Both the position numbers and the translations under genes were made by a program. This document shows, piece by piece, positions 7,173-13,453 of a DNA stretch of 18,396 bases; positions within the stretch are counted from its first letter, which is position 1, and each line of letters starts with the position of its first letter. Source of the DNA: JABDDM01 sp038240295. Lineage in GTDB: Bacteria > Bacteroidota > Ignavibacteria > Palsa-1295. The notes under the pieces were generated by a model. The model ran no database searches and was not told the origin of the DNA. It saw nothing but the letters and a program-made list of their open reading frames with translations. The stretch lies in the NCBI GenBank assembly GCA_038240295.1, contig JBBSDW010000061.1, forward strand, positions 1 through 18,396, given 5' to 3'.

Positions 7173-8720
7173 CTACTCCCACTCGATCGTAGCTGGCGGC
7201 TTGGAGCTTATATCATATACCACACGGCTCAGCCCTCGTACTTCATTGGAAATGCGGCTCGATACTTTTGCCAGAAAATCGTGGGGCAAGCGCGCCCAGT
7301 CGGCGGTCATGCCATCAACGCTTGTAACCGCCCGGAGCGCTACCACATTTTCATACGTCCGCTCGTCACCCATCACACCCACTGTTTGCACCGGCAGCAC
7401 GACAGCAAACGCCTGCCAGGTGCTATGATAAAGTCCCGATGTGCGAAGTTCTTCGATGAAGATCGCATCGGCTGAGCGAAGTAATTCAAGCTTTGGTTTT
7501 GTGATCTCGCCGATGACTCTGATCGATAGTCCGGGTCCTGGAAACGGATGACGATCGATAAAGTGCTCGGGAATACCAAGTGCACGGCCAACATTACGAA
7601 CTTCATCCTTAAAAAGCTCGCGAAGCGGTTCGATCAACTTCAGATCCATGATCTCTGGCAGGCCGCCGACATTGTGATGCGACTTGATCGTTGCCGATGG
7701 ACCTTTGAACGACAGCGACTCGATCACATCTGGGTAGATCGTCCCCTGCACTAAAAATGTTGCGCCTGAAAATTTAACGGCCTCTTCGGCAAGTACATCG
7801 ATGAAGGCTTTCCCGATGATCTTTCGCTTGGTCTCAGGCTCGACGACTCCTTCGAGTCGCGTCAGAAATAACTCCGAGGCGTCACGGAAATCGAGATCGA
7901 TCCCGAAATGATCGCGAAATGTATGAACGACCTCTGCCGATTCGCCTCGACGCATGAGTCCATTATCGACATGAATGCATTTTAGCTGCGAGCCGATCGC
8001 ACGATGCACAAGCACGGCGGCGACCGCGGAATCGACGCCGCCCGAGAGTGCGCAAATCACGGTCTTGCTTCCGACCTTCGCTTTGATCTCGGCAACCGTC
8101 GCTTCGATGAAGTCGCTCGGATTCCAGTTCGCATGCGCACCGGCAATTCCGAATATGAAGTTCGAGAGGATCTGCTTGCCGCATTCGGTATGCGCGACTT
8201 CCGGGTGAAACTGGATGCCATAGATCTTCTTCGCATCGTTCTCGATGCCGCAGATCGGTGCGTTCGCACTTCGAGCGGTCAGGTGAAAACCTTCGGGAAG
8301 TTTTTTGAGCGAGTCGCCGTGCGACATCCAGACGGGACTATGCTGGGGAATATCTTTGAGCAATTGCGATTTGAGATCGACGATCTCGATCTCCGCTCTT
8401 CCAAATTCGCGCTTCGCACTTTTTTCAACTTCGCCACCCATCCGGTAGGCAAGCATTTGAATGCCATAACAGATGCCCAGGATCGGCTTGCCCATCGAGA
8501 AGATCTCTGCGGGCGATTGCGGTGCGTCATCGGCGTAGACGCTGAAAGGACTGCCGGAAAGAATGATCGCCGTCGGATCGAATGTTTCGATCTCGGAAAA
8601 TTTTGCATTGCCGGGAAGGATCTCCGCGTAGACTCCCAACTCGCGGACACGCCTCGCGATCAGTTGCGTATACTGCGAACCGAAATCGAGAATCAGGATC
8701 GAATCACCGGTATGTGCCAC
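7173..8720 (-). CDS. guaA: GMP synthase (glutamine-hydrolysing)
   Basis: The product is 515 residues, full length for the family. It makes GMP from XMP, ATP and glutamine, the last step of guanine nucleotide synthesis, in the cytoplasm. The N-terminal class I glutamine amidotransferase (~1-195) shows the nucleophile Cys84 in GICYGIQ and His172/Glu174 in QFHPEV. The ATP-pyrophosphatase domain follows, with P-loop SGGVDS at 226-231. The C-terminal dimerisation/XMP-binding domain has HPFPGPGL and ends in the conserved PPATIEWE. The start gives the usual short lead MAHTGDSILILDFGSQYTQ; no Shine-Dalgarno is visible. It is apparently monocistronic: its neighbours are convergent at 3' and separated by over 350 bases at 5'. 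A TACATTTG element lies 71 bases upstream. Nothing is missing or broken. Confidence 0.97.
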   Translation of the reverse strand: MAHTGDSILILDFGSQYTQLIARRVRELGVYAEILPGNAKFSEIETFDPTAIILSGSPFSVYADDAPQSPAEIFSMGKPILGICYGIQMLAYRMGGEVEKSAKREFGRAEIEIVDLKSQLLKDIPQHSPVWMSHGDSLKKLPEGFHLTARSANAPICGIENDAKKIYGIQFHPEVAHTECGKQILSNFIFGIAGAHANWNPSDFIEATVAEIKAKVGSKTVICALSGGVDSAVAAVLVHRAIGSQLKCIHVDNGLMRRGESAEVVHTFRDHFGIDLDFRDASELFLTRLEGVVEPETKRKIIGKAFIDVLAEEAVKFSGATFLVQGTIYPDVIESLSFKGPSATIKSHHNVGGLPEIMDLKLIEPLRELFKDEVRNVGRALGIPEHFIDRHPFPGPGLSIRVIGEITKPKLELLRSADAIFIEELRTSGLYHSTWQAFAVVLPVQTVGVMGDERTYENVVALRAVTSVDGMTADWARLPHDFLAKVSSRISNEVRGLSRVVYDISSKPPATIEWE

Positions 8721-8791
8721 GTAAGATCAGCAATGTGTGATGCCACCATAAGGAAGGGCTTGTCAACACCGCAAGTCTCAGAGAGAATCCA

Positions 8792-8799
8792 CAAATGTA
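8792..8799 (-). promoter_or_regulatory. Putative -7 element (TACATTTG) of guaA
   Basis: On the minus strand, TACATTTG matches TAnnTTTG and lies 71 bases before the guaA ATG. A TTTG exists at 8833-8830, but the 30-base spacing is too long for a normal -33. The element abuts the hairpin at 8800-8819, so it may instead belong to a repeat. Confidence 0.35.
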
Positions 8800-8819
8800 G
8801 GTCGGGATTCATCCCGACC
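8800..8819. repeat. Perfect 8-pair hairpin upstream of guaA
   Basis: GGTCGGGA-TTCA-TCCCGACC is a perfect palindrome with a 4-base loop. Its TAGGTCGGG core also occurs on the minus strand in the terminator at 9017-9044, which suggests a shared repeat family. An operator for guaA is an alternative. Confidence 0.5.
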
Positions 8820-8873
8820 GGGATGCGAACAAAGGCGACTCCGCTGTCATCCAGCGACTAACTTTGTTGATGC

Positions 8874-8948
8874 GTCATTCTGAGGTCACGTAGGAAAACC
8901 GCATCCGCCAAGCTTTTCTGTGCCTGAAGAATCTTGCCTTTCCTTCGC
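8874..8948. repeat. Fragments of the GTCATTCTGAG / GAAGAATCT interspersed repeat
   Basis: GTCATTCTGAGG (8874-8885) and GAAGAATCTTGCC (8936-8948) resemble the two ends of the repeat seen at 11568-11732 (GTCATCCTGA, GAAGGATCT), but the palindrome between them is decayed. Assignment rests on word similarity only. Confidence 0.35.
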
Positions 8949-9006
8949 CTCATTGCAAACGCAGGACAAGATCCCGATTCAAGCGAATCAAAAGCAGTCT
9001 CGTGAC

Positions 9007-9044
9007 AAAAAAAAATATAGGTCGAGCAACGATGCCCGACCTAT
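9007..9044 (-). terminator. Rho-independent terminator of the CAP-protein gene
   Basis: Read on the minus strand: ATAGGTCG, one mismatch, GCA, a 4-base loop, TGC, CGACCTAT (9044-9017), then A and nine T (9015-9007). The stem has 11 pairs around one mismatch and lies 28 bases after the stop codon. Confidence 0.9.
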
Positions 9045-9072
9045 GCGATGAAACTTCTCAGAACGAAAACGC

Positions 9073-10950
9073 TTAATGCGACAGGACTATTCGGCCGACA
9101 TCCGTCCGATCGCCTACCCGAAGCTGATAGAGATAAACGCCTGACGTCACGCCTGCCGCATTCCACGTGAGCGCGTATTTATTTGGCGCAAGTTTACCAT
9201 CAGCGAGCGTGGCGACGCAGACACCAAGCGTGTTATAGATCTTGAGTGAGACATCCTCCGATCGAACGACTGTGAAATTGATCGATGCCTCAGCTGTCGC
9301 GGGATTCGGTTGCACAGAGCTGAACGCGCCCGTGGTTGCGGGTATCAGGTCGACAGAAGCGAGCGTCAGTTTGAAACTCCTCACACCACCAGCACTTCCC
9401 CACCCCGATTCATTCTGCGCTTGTGCCGTCCAGTAATAGGTTGTGTTATCCGTCAGCGTTGAAGTGAGCACTGTTTTGAACGTATCAAAACTTGCCGAGT
9501 CTTCGATGATCGGATTAGTAAGGTTCGCATTTGGTGATAGCACGAAACGATACGTCGAGACCCTCGGTGCACCGCTTCGCCATACGAACATAAGGTTTGC
9601 CCCGTCGAGTCTGGCACCATTAGCCGGCGACAGCAAAACCTCCTGAGCAGGCGGAAGAGCGACATTAAAATGTTGGGTCGTAGAATAATCTCCGGTCCCC
9701 TTCGCATTCTTAGCTGCAACTCGCCAGTAATAGCTGCCACTATCTTTTAACCCATGATAGATCTTTTGCGTATCCGTGATCGAGGAGTCGTTGACAATGA
9801 ATTGCTTCATGAGTGGATCGGTCGCGACCTGTAAGTGGTAGTTGGTCGCACCCGTCACTTTATTCCAGACAAAGTGCGCGCTGTCCTGATTGATAAGCGT
9901 ATCGGCCAGAGGCAGCATCAAGGTAACAATTCCTGGCAGGCCGCTCTTATCCGGTTGAAAATCAACTTTGACGTTGACACCCGCAAGCGTGATGGGATGC
10001 GTTACGCTGGTACCGAGGCCGCCGCCGGAAGCGGTCACCGTGATGTCGCCCGAACCTGAATACGGGATCGCGTAGCCGCCTGAAGTCGAAGTAATTGCCG
10101 TAAACGTGCTGCCAGCGGAAGGTTTGATCGTCACGCCAGCGAGCCCTTCACCCGGATCGTAAAATCCATTGTGATTCAGATCGTTATAGACCACGCCGAC
10201 GATGAACGTCTTGTGTTGATCGCCAAAATCTTCTGTCGTAATGATCGGCCCAACATTCGCACCGCTTCCGGTCATCGAGCCGATTCCGATCTCGGAGTAA
10301 AAAATCGTGTCGTTAAAATTCATATCGTTCAGGCGATGACCGAGCGCAGGATTGCCGAAGTCGATCTGAAAGCTCGCGTGAATATCCCAGGGCGAAGTCC
10401 CCGATGCAAAGACGTTCTCACCGCTCCAGCCTGTCGCAACGTAACCGGCGGCTACAAGTCGATCGCCGACGGTCGATCCATCGGTGCCGGTGTGACCCTG
10501 GTAATCATTGGCGATCATATCCTGCGTATGCGATCGTGCGGCGGCGATGAGCTTCGCATTGAAGGCGAGCGGCGGCATCACAGGGTAAGTCGCGAAATCC
10601 GATTTTACCTGCGCCCGCGTTGGTGTCATCCATTGCGTGTATTCGTTCGTGATATCGGCATCGTTTGTCGTGCTTAGGCGAACGCCCTCGGCGGTAGGAT
10701 TTGCCCGTGCGCGATTGATCAATTCCAGGATCTCCTGCTCATTGGCTGTCGGATCACCGTGGCTATACAAACCTTGCACTTCGAGTTTCGGAAGGAGGTC
10801 GACGACCTTCACAGGGCATCGTGAGGGCGCGATCGTGACAGCCCGAGGCATCACCGGCGTTGGTGGTGGATCCGCCTGCGCAAAGGCCGAGGCCGGACCG
10901 AGCATTAGCACGAACGCGACGATAGAGGTTCTGAAAGAAGAGCGTATCAT
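9073..10950 (-). CDS. Secreted CAP (SCP/PR1-like) domain protein with T9SS sorting signal
   Basis: The product is 625 residues from ATG 10950, chosen because it gives a clean signal peptide (MIRSSFRTSIVAFVLMLGPA, cleavage near AFA-Q). The frame is open 16 codons further upstream. Residues ~68-255 form a bacterial CAP domain, with EILELINRARANP, LAFNAKLIAAARSHTQDM, GHTGTDG and GWSGENVFA. Next is a Cna-B/SdrD-like unit (~250-340; VYNDLNHNGFYDPGEGL, GGYAIP). Then come two fibronectin type III-like domains (~345-540; FVWNKVTGATNYHLQV, SYYWRVAAKN, TYYWTAQAQN). Last is a T9SS type A sorting domain (~545-625; SVQPNPATAEASINF, LKIYNTLGVCVATL, SGVYLYQLRVG). It is probably exported, cleaved and anchored at the cell surface. 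CAP domains bind lipids or act as proteases or toxins in different organisms; which applies here is unknown. Confidence 0.88.
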   Translation of the reverse strand: MIRSSFRTSIVAFVLMLGPASAFAQADPPPTPVMPRAVTIAPSRCPVKVVDLLPKLEVQGLYSHGDPTANEQEILELINRARANPTAEGVRLSTTNDADITNEYTQWMTPTRAQVKSDFATYPVMPPLAFNAKLIAAARSHTQDMIANDYQGHTGTDGSTVGDRLVAAGYVATGWSGENVFASGTSPWDIHASFQIDFGNPALGHRLNDMNFNDTIFYSEIGIGSMTGSGANVGPIITTEDFGDQHKTFIVGVVYNDLNHNGFYDPGEGLAGVTIKPSAGSTFTAITSTSGGYAIPYSGSGDITVTASGGGLGTSVTHPITLAGVNVKVDFQPDKSGLPGIVTLMLPLADTLINQDSAHFVWNKVTGATNYHLQVATDPLMKQFIVNDSSITDTQKIYHGLKDSGSYYWRVAAKNAKGTGDYSTTQHFNVALPPAQEVLLSPANGARLDGANLMFVWRSGAPRVSTYRFVLSPNANLTNPIIEDSASFDTFKTVLTSTLTDNTTYYWTAQAQNESGWGSAGGVRSFKLTLASVDLIPATTGAFSSVQPNPATAEASINFTVVRSEDVSLKIYNTLGVCVATLADGKLAPNKYALTWNAAGVTSGVYLYQLRVGDRTDVGRIVLSH

Positions 10951-11095
10951 GATCGTTGAGGAAATGGTGTTCGAGGAAATCGCTGTAAATATAACCACAG
11001 ATCGAACGCGCCGTTTGGACGGCGGCGTGCATGACCTTCACTAACATGCCGATCCGATCTCGGAGAAACGGTTGAGCGGATCGACTATCGATGAT

Positions 11096-11473
11096 CTACT
11101 GACCGATCAGCTTCTTATAATCATCGGACGAAAGAAGTCCCGAGACTTCACCTGCATCGCTTAACGACATTTTCACGAGCCAGCCTTCGCCATAAGGGTC
11201 CTTGTTGACAAGGTCGGGGTTATCGTTGAGTGCGGGATTCACCTCGGTGACCGATCCAGCGACTGGCGCATAAAGATCGCTTACGGTCTTGACCGCCTCC
11301 ACGCTCCCGAAGGAATCGCCTGCAGCCACCGCGCCGCCGGGCTTCACATCGATAAAAATAACGTCGCCAAGTTCGCCCTGCGCAAATTCGGTAATGCCGA
11401 TGATTGCGTTCGAACCCTCGACACGGATCCACTCGTGCTCTTTCGTATAACGAAGCTCAGATGGGAAATTCAT
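11096..11473 (-). CDS. gcvH: Glycine cleavage system H protein
   Basis: The product is 125 residues, the usual length. H protein carries the aminomethyl group on a lipoyl arm between the P, T and L proteins of the glycine cleavage complex in the cytoplasm. Lys62 in GSVEAVKTVSDLYAPVAG is the lipoylation site. Family signatures YTKEHEWI (9-16), GITEFAQGELGDVIFI (26-41) and the C-terminal YGEGWLVKM are all present. The start follows from the standard N-terminus MNFPSELRYTKEHEW. It appears monocistronic: the next gene on the strand starts 145 bases downstream and rpsG ends at its own terminator upstream. gcvT, gcvP and lipoyl-attachment genes are not in the window. There is no Shine-Dalgarno. Confidence 0.97.
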   Translation of the reverse strand: MNFPSELRYTKEHEWIRVEGSNAIIGITEFAQGELGDVIFIDVKPGGAVAAGDSFGSVEAVKTVSDLYAPVAGSVTEVNPALNDNPDLVNKDPYGEGWLVKMSLSDAGEVSGLLSSDDYKKLIGQ

Positions 11474-11567
11474 AGATGAAGATCAAAGAAGATAAAATCA
11501 AAGAAAAGCTCTCGGCGGCATTCAACAGGCGATGAGGAAGTTTTGTGCGCAGCTCAGCACTTCAAGA

Positions 11568-11732
11568 CATGTCATCCTGAACGAAGCATTCATCGCACCG
11601 GCGATGAATGCGGAGTGAAGGATCTCATGGAATGCTAGTGCTGAAGCTTAGTCGCTTGAAATTCTCAGTGTCAGTTGTCCCCAACATTCCATGAGATCCT
11701 TGGCTTCGCTAAAGCTCATTCTGGATGACATG
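11568..11732. repeat. Composite palindromic element (nested inverted repeats)
   Basis: The outer ends CATGTCATCC (11568-11577) and GGATGACATG (11723-11732) are perfect inverted copies. The inner arms AAGGATCTCATGGAATG (11618-11634) and CATTCCATGAGATCCTT (11685-11701) are perfect over 17 bases. The left half contains its own hairpin, GCATTCATCGC-ACCG-GCGATGAATGC (11586-11611, 11 pairs). No coding sequence lies inside. It could be a non-autonomous mobile (MITE- or REP-like) element or a large folded RNA. Confidence 0.75.
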
Positions 11733-11861
11733 CCCAATCGTTCTGCTTGGATGAAAAACCGTTTGCCTGCCCTAATGCCGACTCACGCCCCGATTTGGTT
11801 ACGTACCACTTCCCCTTCATCCTTCAAATTTCATCCTTCAGCCTTGCCCGACACTCACTCT

Positions 11862-11881
11862 CCCATTTTTGGGAAAATGGG
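11862..11881. repeat. Perfect 8-pair hairpin
   Basis: CCCATTTT-TGGG-AAAATGGG, flanked by CTCT and CGAG that partly extend the stem. On the plus strand the next T-run (11901-11908) is 20 bases away, so it is not a standard terminator. It is most likely another small interspersed palindrome. Confidence 0.5.
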
Positions 11882-11911
11882 CGAGGGATTCTTACAGGAC
11901 TTTTTTTTAAT

Positions 11912-11939
11912 AAAAAAAGCCCGGCTTGTGCCGGGCTTT
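11912..11939 (-). terminator. Rho-independent terminator of rpsG
   Basis: On the minus strand, AAAGCCCGGC (11939-11930), loop ACAA, GCCGGGCTTT (11925-11916) and further T to 11912. The 10-pair stem with seven T lies 22 bases after the rpsG stop. It ends the rpsL-rpsG transcript before gcvH. Confidence 0.93.
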
Positions 11940-11961
11940 GTAAAACTTGATCTGAAGCAGA

Positions 11962-12429
11962 TCAGAAGCGGAAGTGGGCGAAGGCTTTGTTTGCTTCGGC
12001 CATACGATGAACGTCATCGCGCTTTTTGACTGTGGAGCCTTCACTGTTGCTGGCTGCCATGAATTCGTTTGCGAGACGGGTCGCCATCGACTTTTCTCCG
12101 CGGGCGCGGCTGTAGGTGATCAGCCAGCGGATCGCAAGAGCGGTCTTGCGCTCGGAGCGAACCTCTGTCGGAACCTGATACGTGGCACCACCAACACGGC
12201 GGCTGCGGACTTCGATGAGCGGCGAAGCATTGTTCATCGCCTTCTTGAATACTTCAAGCGGGCTCTGGCCTGACTTCTCCTGAATGATGTCGAAGGCATC
12301 ATACATGATCCGCTGCGCGACCGACTTCTTGCCGTCCAACATCAACGAATTGACAAACTGCGATACGAGCGTATCGTTATACTTCGGGTCTTCGACACGT
12401 GGTCGGAGTACGGAACGACGTTTTCTCAT
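11962..12429 (-). CDS. rpsG: 30S ribosomal protein S7
   Basis: The product is 155 residues, normal for bacteria. S7 is a primary 16S rRNA binding protein that nucleates the 30S head and lines the E site. Family hallmarks are MRKRRSVLRPRVEDPKYND at the start, LMLDGKKSVAQRIMYDAF, EVRSRRVGGATYQVPTEV and RANEF-type helix EKSMATRLANEFMAA. It lies downstream of rpsL on the same strand, as in the str operon, but across a 196-base spacer with hairpins, which is long for this pair. A strong terminator follows directly, so fusA and tuf are not co-transcribed here. In E. coli, S7 represses its own operon by binding the rpsL-rpsG spacer; whether that holds here is unknown. No Shine-Dalgarno is seen. Confidence 0.98.
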   Translation of the reverse strand: MRKRRSVLRPRVEDPKYNDTLVSQFVNSLMLDGKKSVAQRIMYDAFDIIQEKSGQSPLEVFKKAMNNASPLIEVRSRRVGGATYQVPTEVRSERKTALAIRWLITYSRARGEKSMATRLANEFMAASNSEGSTVKKRDDVHRMAEANKAFAHFRF

Positions 12430-12528
12430 TATGTTCTAAAAATGCAAGGATGCGAATGCGTTTTATAACGAGTTGATCGGATACAGCGCATAAGCGCCGC
12501 TTGCCGTCAACCACCCTCCCTGCTTTGA

Positions 12529-12546
12529 TCCGGTATTACTACCGGA
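12529..12546. repeat. Hairpin in the rpsL-rpsG spacer
   Basis: TCCGGTA-TTAC-TACCGGA, 7 perfect pairs and a 4-base loop, about 100 bases before the rpsG start on the transcribed strand. It could be part of an S7 control site or a processing site. Confidence 0.4.
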
Positions 12547-12581
12547 GCTCGGCGGAAGTCCTGAAAAAATTGATGGAGACT

Positions 12582-12627
12582 CAACCCCACCCAACCCTCA
12601 CCTTCAAAAGTGGAGGGCTTCCACTTT
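12582..12627. repeat. Repeat-like sequence and hairpin just after rpsL
   Basis: CCCCACCCAACCCTCACC (12585-12602) followed by GTGGAGGGC resembles, from memory, the 'GAGAGGGTTGGGGTGAGG' palindrome dispersed in many genomes. Its last part forms AAAGTGGA-GGGCT-TCCACTTT (12607-12627, 8 pairs), which overlaps the rpsL stop. On the minus strand four T follow the stem directly, so partial termination between rpsL and rpsG is possible. Confidence 0.45.
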
Positions 12628-13000
12628 ATGCCTTCGGGCGCTTGGCTCCGTATTTCGAGCGGGCCTGTTTGCGGTTTTGTACGCCCTGCGTATCGAGCGT
12701 TCCGCGAACGATGTGGTAACGGACGCCCGGTAGATCTTTTACCCTTCCGCCGCGGATCATTACGATCGAATGCTCCTGAAGGTTGTGTCCTTCGCCTGGA
12801 ATGTAAGCGGTAACTTCCATACCTGTCGTGAGCTTTACACGAGCAACCTTACGAAGCGCAGAGTTCGGCTTCTTTGGGGTGGTCGTGTAAACACGCGTGC
12901 AAACGCCTCTGCGCTGCGGCGAATTCTTCAGAGCTGGAGATTTGCTCTTCCAGGTTAATTCTTTGCGTCCGAGCCGGACGAGCTGGTTGATTGTTGGCAT
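12626..13000 (-). CDS. rpsL: 30S ribosomal protein S12
   Basis: The product is 124 residues from ATG 13000, the exact usual length. The frame is open 29 codons further upstream, but that part is not S12-like. S12 sits at the decoding centre of the 30S subunit and affects fidelity. It starts MPTINQLVRLGRKE. The conserved loop TTPKKPNSALRKV (40-52) and RGGRVKDLPGVRYH (84-97) carry wild-type Lys43 and Lys88, the positions where streptomycin-resistance changes usually occur. Asp89 is the residue methylthiolated by RimO in other bacteria. It is first in a two-gene str-like unit with rpsG. There is no Shine-Dalgarno and no confident promoter in the upstream minus strand. Confidence 0.98.
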   Translation of the reverse strand: MPTINQLVRLGRKELTWKSKSPALKNSPQRRGVCTRVYTTTPKKPNSALRKVARVKLTTGMEVTAYIPGEGHNLQEHSIVMIRGGRVKDLPGVRYHIVRGTLDTQGVQNRKQARSKYGAKRPKA

Positions 13001-13453
13001 GAAACGAAAATACTCTAAAAGTGGCTGTTTGGAGTTGATTGGCGGGATCTGCCCGAAGCCGCCCTCCCAAAAAAATGGAAATAGCAATCACACTTCGCCA
13101 CGCGGGCGACCTGTGAAGCAAGCGGTTAACCCACTGAGATTAAAAACGGTTCGAACAATTTTATGGCTGAGATTGGCCTAATTTTTCCATACGTGGCGGA
13201 CAAGTTGTGACCGAAAAGTGTTTTCAGGAAATATATGGAGTTATCCGAAAAGTTGTATCTTTGCCTGACGAATGGAGCGCAAGGCAAAAAACGCAGGCTC
13301 GGGCCAGGATTGGCTCCGTTCAACTTCTTTATATAGTCAAAACACTCGTTCTCGTTACAACCGGAAATTTTAGCAATCGGCTTTCGAGCTTCTCACCGTA
13401 AATGGATTCGCTCGTAAGTCACGTCCCACTTGAACCACACCATACATCGATCT
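13001..13453. other. Divergent intergenic region between rpsL and the second OmpA-type gene
   Basis: These 453 bases must hold promoters for both directions. A plus-strand TATCTTTG is at 13256-13263. On the minus strand only a weaker TAAAATTG (13163-13156, 5 of 6 consensus bases) is seen for rpsL. I see no gene, RNA gene or clear repeat. Confidence 0.5.
13256..13263 (+). promoter_or_regulatory. Putative -7 element (TATCTTTG) of the second OmpA-type gene
   Basis: TATCTTTG matches TAnnTTTG and lies 190 bases before ATG 13454, implying a leader of about 185 bases. No good -33 element is visible. The same octamer recurs at 15919, and TACCTTTG at 4700. Confidence 0.45.

Larger units (their letters stand above)
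8721..9072. other. Intergenic region between guaA and the CAP-protein gene
   Basis: These 352 bases hold the putative guaA promoter, a hairpin (8800-8819), repeat fragments (8874-8948) and the terminator of the upstream CAP-protein gene (9007-9044). A plus-strand open frame enters it from inside guaA but is only an antisense shadow. No gene is supported. Confidence 0.6.
11474..11961. other. Repeat-dense intergenic island between gcvH and rpsG
   Basis: These 488 bases hold a 165-base composite palindrome (11568-11732), a short direct repeat, TCATCCTTCA twice (11817-11826, 11831-11840), a hairpin (11862-11881) and the rpsG terminator (11912-11939). The open frames that cross it have no start context or recognisable product. 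No gene is supported. Confidence 0.65.

Noticed and set aside
8004..8861. A 285-codon plus-strand open frame across guaA
   Set aside because: guaA is fully conserved on the opposite strand, and the plus-strand product has no recognisable domain or start context. It is a codon-bias shadow.
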